Of a DNA stretch of 64,000 nt, positions 29,401 through 37,815 are shown in pieces. A model generated the notes under the pieces. It ran no database searches, was not told where the DNA came from, and saw only the letters and a program-made list of their open reading frames with translations. The number at the start of each line of letters is the position of its first letter. Position 1 is the stretch's first letter. The stretch spans positions 1-64,000 of the forward strand of contig BPDI01000013.1 of NCBI GenBank assembly GCA_019654215.1, read 5' to 3'. The position numbers and the translations under genes were made by a program. This DNA is from Gammaproteobacteria bacterium (GTDB lineage: Bacteria; Pseudomonadota; Gammaproteobacteria; Pseudomonadales; Pseudohongiellaceae).

Positions 29401-30198
29401 TTAGCTTGGGGCGAGCTTTGGTCCATTAGAGTAGGCGAAATATAACAATACAAGCCCAACAACAATCATTGGTATGCATAGCAATTGTCCCATCGTCATC
29501 CAGTCGAAGGCAACAAAGCCAATGTGTAGATCTGGTTCTCTAAAAAATTCTACAATGAAGCGGAAGCAACCATAACTTAGTGAGAAAACCCCAGACACTG
29601 CCATGCGTGGTTTTGGTGAAGATGAAAACCACCATACAATAATAAATAGTGCAATGCCTTCCAGTGCAACTTGATAAAGTTGTGATGGGTGTCGAGCCAG
29701 GTTGTCAACGTGAGGGAAAACCATACCCCAGACCGCATCTGTTGGCCTGCCCCATAACTCACCGCCAATAAAATTGCCGAGACGTCCGGCGCCTAATCCA
29801 AATGGAACGAAGGGTGCAATAAAATCGATTGTTTCCCAAAACCCTTTACCAATTGTTTTCGAATAGAAATAAAAGGCGATTAAAACCCCAATCAATCCAC
29901 CATGAAATGACATGCCACCTTCCCAAACCCGAAACAACCAGATGGGATCGTCCAGAAAACGATCGAAACTATAAAAAAAGACTGAACCAACGCGGCCCCC
30001 TAATACCGCACCCAAGGCACCGTAAAAAACCAAATCTGAAATTTGTTCGGCATTCCAATGGCCTGGAATCTTTTTGCCGCGGTAACTCGCCAGCGCCCAG
30101 GCGCCGCAAAAAGCAATGATATACATCACGCCATACCAGTGGATGCTTATGGGGCCTATGGCGAGAGCTACTGGATCGAATTGAGGAAAGGTTAACAC
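29401..30198 (-). CDS. lgt: Prolipoprotein diacylglyceryl transferase
   Basis: Lgt attaches diacylglycerol to the lipobox Cys of prolipoproteins in the inner membrane. The 265-residue, seven-helix enzyme has the family motifs GGMSFHGGLIG, with the catalytic His, and GRLGNFIGGELWGRPTD, with the essential Arg. The ATG start lies over the family N-terminus (FPQFDPVALAIGPISIHWYG). It precedes thyA by 24 nt; lgt-thyA is a common gammaproteobacterial pair. Confidence 0.95.
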   Translation of the reverse strand: MLTFPQFDPVALAIGPISIHWYGVMYIIAFCGAWALASYRGKKIPGHWNAEQISDLVFYGALGAVLGGRVGSVFFYSFDRFLDDPIWLFRVWEGGMSFHGGLIGVLIAFYFYSKTIGKGFWETIDFIAPFVPFGLGAGRLGNFIGGELWGRPTDAVWGMVFPHVDNLARHPSQLYQVALEGIALFIIVWWFSSSPKPRMAVSGVFSLSYGCFRFIVEFFREPDLHIGFVAFDWMTMGQLLCIPMIVVGLVLLYFAYSNGPKLAPS

Positions 30199-30354
30199 TG
30201 CTTCCGAATATCCGCGGTCTGGTAATTCTTTTTCTAATGTTTATTGCTGGAAGAAGTATATCAAGAATGCATCCCTGAGCGGTGATTAAAGGTGGGATTT
30301 AAACAACCTATCTCTTAATATATCGCCGCCGCATCAAACTAAAAGAGTTGAATT

Positions 30355-31140
30355 TTGTGCCTAATCATTTTTGCCCATAAGGCTGAGTCCCATTTCCCAC
30401 TGGTAGTGGCAGCAAACCGAGACGAATTTTTTTCCCGGCCTACTCAACCAGCGATGTTCTGGGAATCCGAAGTAAATAAACAAACAATACTGGCAGGCAA
30501 AGACCTCCTTGCCGGAGGAACCTGGCTGGGCTTATCCAAAGCAGGACGATTCAGTGCTGTAACCAATATTCGGGATCCATCTCAGGCCGAACCAGCACCA
30601 CGATCCCGCGGTGAGCTGACGCTTAATTTTCTGAGGGGAACCGATTCGGCAGAAGATTATGCCAATAGCCTAAGTGAAAGCTTTAATCATTATGCAGGAT
30701 TTAATTTATTATTCGGCGATAGCAAAGACATGTTTTATGTAAACAACTTGGAAAATCTAGTGCATAAGCTTGAGCCAGGAATTTATGGTCTATCTAATGA
30801 TCTGCTCAATTCGGATTGGCCAAAAATAAATCGTGGTAGAGAGGACTTGAAGTCTCTACTAAACAATGGCAATTCCTTAACGACCGATCAGCTGATTAAA
30901 ATGATGAATCAACGGGAAATTTCTAAGGATGAGAATCTGCCATGTACAGGGGTTTCATTGGAAATTGAACGAGCTCTTTCCTCTACTTTTATCATGAATA
31001 CCAATCATGGCTATGGAACTCGATGTTCGACAGCAATTATTGCTCGAGAAGACGGTGAATTTCGATTTAGCGAACAGAACTACGACGACGTTGGTCAAGC
31101 TACGGAACGTCACTATTACCAGTTTCTGAAATACTCTTAA
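30355..31140 (+). CDS. TANGO2/NRDE family protein
   Basis: This 261-residue protein belongs to the NRDE (TANGO2-like) family, which resembles Ntn hydrolases and has been linked to heme or lipid handling. It has the hallmark Cys at position 2 (MCLIIFAH), the NRDE segment (VVAANRDEFFSRPT), AGGTWLGLSKAGRFSAVTN and YGTRCSTAI near the C-terminus. A TTG start at 30355 places the conserved Cys directly after the initiator, which decides the start. It is divergent from lgt. Confidence 0.85.
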   Translation: MCLIIFAHKAESHFPLVVAANRDEFFSRPTQPAMFWESEVNKQTILAGKDLLAGGTWLGLSKAGRFSAVTNIRDPSQAEPAPRSRGELTLNFLRGTDSAEDYANSLSESFNHYAGFNLLFGDSKDMFYVNNLENLVHKLEPGIYGLSNDLLNSDWPKINRGREDLKSLLNNGNSLTTDQLIKMMNQREISKDENLPCTGVSLEIERALSSTFIMNTNHGYGTRCSTAIIAREDGEFRFSEQNYDDVGQATERHYYQFLKYS

Positions 31141-31329
31141 AATCTTTACCCTAATCTGCGGCTCTATCAGCCGAATTCACCAGGTAACTCCTGGAGATTG
31201 CATGCATGAAGACCGTTTCCGCCTAGCTTTCAGAAAATCTTTTCGATCAAGACTGGCAAACTATCCTTCACTACTTACGGGAGGATCGCAAAGCTAACAG
31301 GTCTTGGGAATAGTTGTCCGGTGTCTTAC

Positions 31330-31348
31330 AATGCGACTCACTTTCACT
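31330..31348 (+). promoter_or_regulatory. Candidate Fur box upstream of the ferritin-like gene
   Basis: The 19-bp AATGCGACTCACTTTCACT agrees at about 13 of 19 positions with a canonical gammaproteobacterial Fur box (AATGATAATCATTATCATT). It ends 19 nt before the GTG start of the ferritin-like gene, which is a fitting place for iron control. One site judged by eye is weak evidence. Confidence 0.35.
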
Positions 31349-31367
31349 TCACATGGAGATAGTTGCA

Positions 31368-31648
31368 GTGGCAAATGAAAGTTATCATGAACCCATAGCA
31401 GAACTGACAGATGAAACTCGAGACATGCACCGAACGATCAGTTTTCTCATGGAAGAGCTAAAAGTGGATGATTGGTACTACCATCCATTTGATGACAGTA
31501 AAGACAAAAAGCTATTTTGATTCATAATAGAGACGAAGAAAAAGAACATGCAGCGATGGTGCTCGAGCGAGTAGGGCGGAAAGATGATTATTTAGACAAA
31601 TAACTAAAAGACTTCCTTTTTACCGACAAGCCCAAAGCCCACAAATAA
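31368..31648 (+). pseudogene. Encapsulated-ferritin-like (EncFtn) protein, interrupted
   Basis: The first part (GTG at 31368 with a GGAG RBS 9 nt upstream) reads VANESYHEPIAEL then ETRDMHRTISFLMEELK, with the Glu and His of the EncFtn iron site. After DSKDKK the frame shifts near 31512. It continues with HNRDEEKEHAAMVLE, the hallmark second metal helix, and ends DFLFTDKPKAHK. An in-frame TAA at about 31600 replaces the Glu codon expected in DKELKD. EncFtn forms a decameric ferroxidase normally packed in an encapsulin shell. Here there is no C-terminal cargo peptide and no encapsulin gene nearby. Real decay and read error are both possible. Confidence 0.75.
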
Positions 31649-31665
31649 AAACTGAGTATTGCCCC

Positions 31666-32262
31666 ATGCTTGAAGCTGATCTTGCTTTGCAGCGCCTGAA
31701 AGAAGGCAACGAATTATTTCGTAGCGGTTCATCCCACATTGAAGTGGACGAGGCGGATCGTCTTGAACTAGTCGAAAAGCAGAATCCCTTCGCCATCGTA
31801 TTGGGATGTTCGGATTCCCGCATACCTCCCGAACTAATCTTTGCGCAAGGATTAGGAGATCTCTTTGTTATTCGAGTTGCAGGCAATATAGCCGCCCCTT
31901 CTCAAATTGGTAGCATCGAATTCGCTGAGGAAAAATTTGGCACAAAGCTCATCGTGGTTCTGGGCCATTCTTTTTGTGGGGCTATTAAAGCAACAATTGA
32001 AGAACTGGAGTCTCCAAGTGAAGGTTCTTCACCGAACCTGCAAGCAATCGTAAATAGTATTAAGCACGGTGTTGAAGCGAGTCTTATAAATGGTGATTCT
32101 TTTGATGACAAGGTTGCAAAGGCAGTGCGTGCTAATGTGCAATCCACTATCGACGAGCTAACAAACAAATCTGAAATTCTAAAACGCAAAGTTGCAGAGG
32201 AAGGCCTTAAAATTGTGGGCGCTGAGTACTGCCTCGAAACCGGCGTCGTCGAATTCTTCTAA
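31666..32262 (+). CDS. can: Beta-class carbonic anhydrase
   Basis: This enzyme interconverts CO2 and bicarbonate. The 198-residue protein has all zinc ligands: Cys and Asp/Arg in LGCSDSRIPPE, and His and Cys in LGHSFCGAIKA. RVAGNIA and GSIEFAEEK are also typical. It begins 17 nt after the ferritin-like gene and converges on ptsP 5 nt beyond its stop. Confidence 0.93.
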   Translation: MLEADLALQRLKEGNELFRSGSSHIEVDEADRLELVEKQNPFAIVLGCSDSRIPPELIFAQGLGDLFVIRVAGNIAAPSQIGSIEFAEEKFGTKLIVVLGHSFCGAIKATIEELESPSEGSSPNLQAIVNSIKHGVEASLINGDSFDDKVAKAVRANVQSTIDELTNKSEILKRKVAEEGLKIVGAEYCLETGVVEFF

Positions 32263-32267
32263 TTCGC

Positions 32268-34541
32268 TTAATTAGTTCGAGAGGAACGCAATAGCCTGTC
32301 GACGCCGGCGTTATAAAGCGTTAGATCCACCGCAGACCTGATCATTTGTGCGTCTTCCATCTGCATTACTTGATCCAGCAAATCCTGCGCTGCTTCGAGG
32401 CTTACACTACGAATAACTGATTTCACTTTTAGCAAGGCGGCGGAGTTCATCGACAGAGTGTCAAAACCCATGGCCATTAAAAGTACGGCAGCGCCTGGAT
32501 CCCCTGCCATTTCCCCGCAAATACTCACTGGTTTTTCTTCTTGCTGAGCTTCCGAAACCACATGGTAGAGCGCGTTTAACACTGCTGGATGAAAAGCACT
32601 GTAAAGATTAGCAACCCGAGGGTTATTTCGATCTACCGCAAGCAAGTATTGTGTTAAGTCGTTGCTTCCCACAGAAATAAAGTCAACTAACCTGGCTAAC
32701 GCTCGAGTCTGATAAACCGCCGCCGGTAATTCGATCATCACGCCTATAGGTGGAAATTTTACATTGAGATGTTCCTGTAACAACTCTCGGTAGGCGCGCT
32801 TAATTAATTGCAGCGCACTATTCACTTCATTCACATTGCTGATCATGGGTAACATGATCTGTAAATTTTCCAAACCAATACTTGCCCGCAACATCGCTCT
32901 AACTTGAGCCATGAAAATTTCTGGGTGGTCGAGTGTTACGCGAATGCCGCGCCAACCGAGAAAGGGATTTTCTTCATCAATGGGAAAGTAAGACAAGTCT
33001 TTATCGCCACCAATATCTAATGTGCGCATGGTAACTAACTTGGGGGCAAAGGCTTCTAGCTGTTCACGATAGATTTCGGTTTGTTCCTGCTCTGATGGAA
33101 ATCTTTCACTGAGTAAGAACGGAACCTCAGTCCGAAACAGACCAATACCTTCAGCACCTTGGTCTAACGACTTCGTTACATCAGACATCAGACCTGTATT
33201 TACCCATAGATGGACCCGATGATCATCAGCGGAGACACAGGGAACGTCTTTAAGGTCTTCTAAACCCGCAATCAATTCGTCCTGTTCTTTAATGGTATTT
33301 CTGTAGCGGGTAAGAACGATATCCGATGGATTGCCAATGACTTCACCCTTGTAGCCATCAACAATCACTTGCTTGCCATCAAGTTTATTTAATGGAAGGT
33401 CGACGGCGCCCATTACAGTAGGAATTCCCATGGTACGCGCAAGAATGGCAACATGAGAATTACCCGAACCTTTAACAGATATAAGGCCATTGAGTTTATT
33501 TTTAGGAACTTCCGCAAGCATTACAGGTGTTAGTTCTTCACTAACCAGAATCGTATCTTCTGAATATTCGGTGGTTATCGGTTCTTTTTGTTGCAAATAA
33601 AAAAGTACCCGGCTGCATAAGTCACGAATATCCACTGCACGTTCACGCAGATAATTATCACTCATCATTTCAAAATTTCTTATGTGTTCATTAGCGACAT
33701 AGGCGAGCGCACCTTGTGCCCAGGAACCCATTTTTATTCTCTCTACAACCTCATTACCCAATGCGTCATCGTCTAACATACTCACATAAACATCGAAAAG
33801 CTGACGTTCCTCTTCAGCAATCTGATCGGCTATTTGAGCATTGAGTTCCCGCATATCTTCCTGCACTGCGTTCAAGCAGTTATTGAAGAACTCGATTTCC
33901 TTCTCTATATCTTTGGTTTGTCTTTCTGGAATTTGACTGAGATCTGCCGGTGGGAACACAACCACAATCCGACCAATAGACACTCCTGAAGATCCCGAAA
34001 TTCCAGGAAATACCGTATCTGACACTTTGTGTCCTGAGGGGCTTAATCCTTGAATGGCGCCGGTTGCTTCTGCATGAGCAATAACTCCTGCCAATTGCGC
34101 AGATAACGTGATTAGAAAAGCTTCTTCGCCTTCATCGAAGGCGCGACGTTCTTCGTGTTGTACAACTAAAACGCCTAGTACCGAACGGTGATGAATAATG
34201 GGCACGCCAAGGAAAGCATGAAAAACTTCCTCCCCGGTTTCTTCTATATAGTGATAGCTGGGGTGCGTCGAAGCATCTTGTAGATTTATAGGTTCAGCAT
34301 GTTTAGCAACTAGCCCTACCAATCCTTCACCGATTTCTAAACTCACATGGCCAACTGCTTGCGCCTTTAAACCTTCTGATGCCATTAAGACGTGGCTATT
34401 AATATCGGTGTCATATAAATAGACAGAACACACTTGGGTATTTAGTGCTTCTCGAACGCGACGCACAATAATGTTCAACGCAGATTGTAAATTTTTGGCT
34501 GCATTGACTCTCTGAACGATGACTCGCAATTGGTCGAGCAT
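32268..34541 (-). CDS. ptsP: Phosphoenolpyruvate-protein phosphotransferase PtsP (nitrogen PTS enzyme I)
   Basis: EI-Ntr takes phosphate from PEP and passes it along the nitrogen-related phosphotransferase chain. Domains in order: GAF (residues about 1-150, with SVYLYD and HAFLGVPI), the PtsI N-terminal helical part, the phospho-His segment SGNSHVAILARTMGIPTVMG, and the PEP-binding barrel with GLFRTEVPFLL, GWRGIRVTL, ISVGSNDLTQYLLAVDRNN (as ISVGSNDLTQYL) and SICGEMAGDP. The start at 34541 fits the family N-terminus (MLDQLRVIVQRV) and has an AGGAAGAG RBS; the frame is open 6 codons further. rppH lies upstream, as usual. Confidence 0.93.
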   Translation of the reverse strand: MLDQLRVIVQRVNAAKNLQSALNIIVRRVREALNTQVCSVYLYDTDINSHVLMASEGLKAQAVGHVSLEIGEGLVGLVAKHAEPINLQDASTHPSYHYIEETGEEVFHAFLGVPIIHHRSVLGVLVVQHEERRAFDEGEEAFLITLSAQLAGVIAHAEATGAIQGLSPSGHKVSDTVFPGISGSSGVSIGRIVVVFPPADLSQIPERQTKDIEKEIEFFNNCLNAVQEDMRELNAQIADQIAEEERQLFDVYVSMLDDDALGNEVVERIKMGSWAQGALAYVANEHIRNFEMMSDNYLRERAVDIRDLCSRVLFYLQQKEPITTEYSEDTILVSEELTPVMLAEVPKNKLNGLISVKGSGNSHVAILARTMGIPTVMGAVDLPLNKLDGKQVIVDGYKGEVIGNPSDIVLTRYRNTIKEQDELIAGLEDLKDVPCVSADDHRVHLWVNTGLMSDVTKSLDQGAEGIGLFRTEVPFLLSERFPSEQEQTEIYREQLEAFAPKLVTMRTLDIGGDKDLSYFPIDEENPFLGWRGIRVTLDHPEIFMAQVRAMLRASIGLENLQIMLPMISNVNEVNSALQLIKRAYRELLQEHLNVKFPPIGVMIELPAAVYQTRALARLVDFISVGSNDLTQYLLAVDRNNPRVANLYSAFHPAVLNALYHVVSEAQQEEKPVSICGEMAGDPGAAVLLMAMGFDTLSMNSAALLKVKSVIRSVSLEAAQDLLDQVMQMEDAQMIRSAVDLTLYNAGVDRLLRSSRTN

Positions 34542-34591
34542 ATCTCTTCCTTGCTCCACCGAAGCAATTGCTATGGCCGTGTCCTGAGACC

Positions 34592-34609
34592 TCTCTCCTT
34601 AAGGAGAGA
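34592..34609. repeat. Perfect 18-bp palindrome between rppH and ptsP
   Basis: TCTCTCCTTAAGGAGAGA is a perfect palindrome (9+9) located 50-68 nt before the ptsP start. It has no T-run on either side, so it is not an intrinsic terminator. It could be an operator, an RNA hairpin or an RNase site. Confidence 0.6.
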
Positions 34610-34667
34610 ATAATCACTTCCAGCAAAGCTTAAACGGTAGATATTCTGTAAACCGCACAGAGATTTA

Positions 34668-35156
34668 TTATTGTCGCGTTATGTAATTATTAAGCGGGTC
34701 TTCTAATTCAGTAAGCGCTCTGAGATACACGTCTCTCTTGAACTCGATTACTTGTTCAACCGGATACCAATAATTAACCCAACGCCAGTCGTCGAACTCT
34801 GGTGTACCGGCCCTATTTAATTCAACTGTACTGTCATCACTTTCTAGGCCAAGTAAAAACCACTTTTGCTTTTGCCCAATGCATAGTGGATCACTGTGAT
34901 AACGGATATAGTTTTCAGGCAGACGATAATGCAGCCATTCTGTAGTTTGATGAAGAATCCTAACGTCCTTTTCATCTAGACCAACTTCCTCATCCAGCTC
35001 ACGATAAAGAGCTTGTTCCAGAGATTCACTTTCTTTTACTCCACCCTGAGGAAACTGCCAACCAGCTTGCCCGATTCGCTTAGCCCACAGCAATTCGCCG
35101 AGCCGATTACAAATTACAATTCCTACATTCGAGCGATAGCCCTCTGAATCAATCAT
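34668..35156 (-). CDS. rppH: RNA pyrophosphohydrolase (NudH)
   Basis: RppH removes pyrophosphate from the 5' end of mRNAs and so triggers their decay. The protein starts [17 protein letters not shown] and carries the Nudix box [23 protein letters not shown] (as [12 protein letters not shown] and [10 protein letters not shown]). The WQFPQGG and TEWLHYRLP segments are family-typical. Two in-frame ATGs lie close together (35162 and 35156); I chose the inner one from family alignment. It precedes ptsP. Confidence 0.93.
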   Translation of the reverse strand: MIDSEGYRSNVGIVICNRLGELLWAKRIGQAGWQFPQGGVKESESLEQALYRELDEEVGLDEKDVRILHQTTEWLHYRLPENYIRYHSDPLCIGQKQKWFLLGLESDDSTVELNRAGTPEFDDWRWVNYWYPVEQVIEFKRDVYLRALTELEDPLNNYITRQ

Positions 35157-35365
35157 ACCCATCAATTCTTAGACAAATATATGGAGCTATTGTTTCACAG
35201 AATTTCCAGACGGATCAACGGTAGAAGTTTGTAAGAATTCCGCTTTTTCAATATTTATCAGTAATTTAGCAAGATATTTCCACCCATATTGATGACGATT
35301 CGCGCCAGAAATTAACGAGAGATAGAACTGGTGCCACGCTATAATGACTAGTTTTGGACCTTGAC

Positions 35366-36034
35366 ATGCCGCGGCGCCTCGCCCTTTTTGATTTAGACAA
35401 CACTCTGCTTGCCGGAGATAGCGATCATGCATGGGGAGAATTTCTAATCGCGCATAAGCTGGTGGAAGAGGATTCACACCGCCAGAAAAACGATGGCTTC
35501 TATCAAGACTACTTGAAGGGTGAGCTAGATATACACGCTCATGTCGCGTTTACTCTTTCACCAATTTTTTCGTGTTCCTCTGAGCAAAGAATAGCACTGC
35601 ACAAAATATTTATGGAGCATTCTATTCGTCCTCTGCTATTAGGTAAGGCGTTCGACCTGGTCGAAGAACATAGAGCTGATGGTGATTATTGCTTAATTAT
35701 CACGGCCACTAATCGTTTTATAACGGAACCCATTGCAGAATTATTCGCCGTAGACTCTTTGCTAGCAACAGATGTTGAAATATTAGAAGACAGGCTGACT
35801 GGTAAAATTCTTGGCACTCCCTGTTATCAGGAAGGAAAAATACTCAAACTCCGGAATTGGCTGGAGAGAAATGAATCGGGGCTTTCTCTGAAAGATAGTA
35901 TTTTTTATACAGACTCTATCAACGACTTACCCTTACTCGAAACGGTTACCACTCCAATCGTCGTAGATCCAGATCAACAACTCGAACAAATTTCTGCCGA
36001 AAAAGGTTGGCAAAACCTTAGCTTGCGTGGGTAA
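35366..36034 (+). CDS. HAD superfamily phosphatase (HAD-IB, SerB-like)
   Basis: This is a 222-residue haloacid-dehalogenase-type phosphatase of subfamily IB. It has motif I LFDLDNTLLAGDSD with the nucleophile Asp, motif II IITATN, and motif III/IV with the Lys near GKILKLRNW and the acidic pair in FYTDSINDLPLLE. Related enzymes include histidinol-phosphatase-like and phosphoserine-phosphatase-like HADs; the substrate here is not predictable. The ATG at 35366 is preferred over an upstream TTG. It is divergent from rppH. Confidence 0.85.
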   Translation: MPRRLALFDLDNTLLAGDSDHAWGEFLIAHKLVEEDSHRQKNDGFYQDYLKGELDIHAHVAFTLSPIFSCSSEQRIALHKIFMEHSIRPLLLGKAFDLVEEHRADGDYCLIITATNRFITEPIAELFAVDSLLATDVEILEDRLTGKILGTPCYQEGKILKLRNWLERNESGLSLKDSIFYTDSINDLPLLETVTTPIVVDPDQQLEQISAEKGWQNLSLRG

Positions 36035-36066
36035 ATGGCAATAGCCCGAACTTCGGGAAAAATAAG

Positions 36067-37305
36067 ATGCTTAGAATAGCACTAGTTGTAACGGGAGCAT
36101 TGCTAGCTAGTTGTAGCAACGACGAGCAACCCAACACAGAATCCAGCGCTAATGGCGTTGCCATTGGAGAACCTTCACCTGCGCTCGATCCTTCCCTGTA
36201 TGCGCCAATCCGAAATATCTTGATCGGATATCTCAATCAAATAGATACTGATTACAACACCCTAGCTACTGAATTAACCTCCCTTGAAAATCAAGTAGCT
36301 GAATTCCTGGAAAGTCCGCAAACATCCAGCATGAATTCTGTGCGCAGTGGCTGGCTTAGTGCTCATTCCAGTTACGAACTCACTACCCTACACCGCTATT
36401 TTGCGGAACAAATTCTTTCCGAAGAGGAAGTGTTAGCCCTGTATCAATTTTATTACCAAATAAATCATTGGCCAATTCTTCCTGGATATGTCGACTATGT
36501 TGGCACATACAGCAACAGCGGAATCGTCAATGACATTACCGTGAATATAGATATCCCTACCCTAAGAGAACAACACGGAGCCTTCGACTTAGCGGAAGCT
36601 TCTTTGGGATTTCACGTTTTGGAGTTTTTAATCTGGGGAGAAAATCTTAAACGACAGGACGAGCGTCCCGCTTCTGACTATTTTGTTATTACCGAACTCA
36701 ATGCCTCAGAAATTGAAGGTGGCTTTGAGTTGGATCAATTGAGTAACAATAGAAGAAGGCAAATGCTGGTTCTCAATACTCAAGCTCTGCTGTCCGATTT
36801 TAACAGCAGTCGAGAAATCTGGTCTTTGGGAAGTGAAACTTTCCGCAATGAATTGAATGCACTGAATGGCAGTGAAATTATTATTCTATTATTAGAAGCA
36901 ATGACCAGCATGCTCACGGAAGAAATGTTAATTCGGTCACTCTATCCGCTGCTTAATGGTGAATATATCGAAAGTATTCAATCTCCTTTCAGCCATTCCA
37001 CCCAAAATGTAGTCTCGGCTCAATTAAGTAGCGTCGAGCGTCTGTTATTAGAAACAACTACCGACTATGGAAGAAGTCTCGATTCAGTGTTGGCTTCTCT
37101 CTCCAGCGAGTTTGAAGAATTTTTTTACCAGAACTTCGATGCCAGCAAGGAATGTTTGATATTACTTTACAGCACTCTCGATATATCGGAAGAATCGACC
37201 ATATCTACCGAAGCTGAGTTTGAGATTGTTGAGTGTATTAATCTATTAACCAATATGATTGATTACTTGGAACAAATTAAGATCACTCTTGCTACACCTG
37301 TTTAA
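36067..37305 (+). CDS. Imelysin (M75) family lipoprotein
   Basis: This 412-residue lipoprotein has a signal peptide (LRIALVVTGALLASC) with lipobox LLASC, followed by the imelysin domain. The domain has WLSAHSSYE, the Q-x-N-W-P segment INHWPILPGYVDYV and the family motif GFHVLEFLIWGEN (GxHxxE). Imelysin proteins such as IrpA are periplasmic or surface iron-related proteins; a direct iron-binding role is suspected from the conserved His and Glu. It ends in a 4-nt overlap with the convergent gcvR. Adjacent iron transport genes are not seen. Confidence 0.85.
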   Translation: MLRIALVVTGALLASCSNDEQPNTESSANGVAIGEPSPALDPSLYAPIRNILIGYLNQIDTDYNTLATELTSLENQVAEFLESPQTSSMNSVRSGWLSAHSSYELTTLHRYFAEQILSEEEVLALYQFYYQINHWPILPGYVDYVGTYSNSGIVNDITVNIDIPTLREQHGAFDLAEASLGFHVLEFLIWGENLKRQDERPASDYFVITELNASEIEGGFELDQLSNNRRRQMLVLNTQALLSDFNSSREIWSLGSETFRNELNALNGSEIIILLLEAMTSMLTEEMLIRSLYPLLNGEYIESIQSPFSHSTQNVVSAQLSSVERLLLETTTDYGRSLDSVLASLSSEFEEFFYQNFDASKECLILLYSTLDISEESTISTEAEFEIVECINLLTNMIDYLEQIKITLATPV

Positions 37306-37814
37306 CTTAACTGCATCTCTACAATTAAATCGTCAGCCAGTCGTTCAATTTCCTGTTGCAATACTTCCAACTTTAGACCAACCGGTACTTTTAAGTTTGC
37401 CTTAGCCTTAAACAACACTTCACTGGACATGGGAGCTGGAACGCAGTCAGTGGAAAGTTGTTCTACGTTGACAGAGAGACTGGCCAATACATGCGAGAAT
37501 TCGCGGATTATGCCCGGACGGTCATTACCGATTAGATTTAATTCAACAGTTTGTGGAAGTTCAATTTCGAAATCACTATCTACTCGTTCAATCACCAGTG
37601 TTAACTGATCAGAGATCCCGTCCAAAGCTGAAATGAGTTGGTCCACCTCACTATCACTCACGCTTACTCGCAGAATACCGGCGAACTTACCCGCCAACTG
37701 TGACATGCTGCTTTCCAACCAGTTACCGAGTTACCTGCAATTACTTGTGCCAGCGATTCAACCAAACCAGGTTTATCTTCGCCAATTGCAGTGAGTACTA
37801 AATAAGTAGTCATA
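37302..37814 (-). CDS. gcvR: Glycine cleavage system transcriptional repressor GcvR-like, frameshifted
   Basis: This is a double ACT-domain protein of the GcvR family, which in E. coli blocks the GcvA activator when glycine is scarce. From the ATG at 37814 the first ACT domain reads TTYLVLTAIGEDKPGLVESLAQ. The frame slips near 37725 in a repeated GGTAAC segment, then resumes with SSMSQLAGKFAGILRVSV. The second ACT domain holds LIGNDRPGIIREFSHVLA. Its link to the gcvTHP operon 12 kb away is inferred. A GcvA gene is not in the window. Confidence 0.82.
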
Positions 37815-37815
37815 A

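Noticed and set aside
31204-31300. Short Arg-rich frame of 31 codons before the ferritin-like gene
   Set aside because: No RBS, no recognisable family, and composition consistent with chance.
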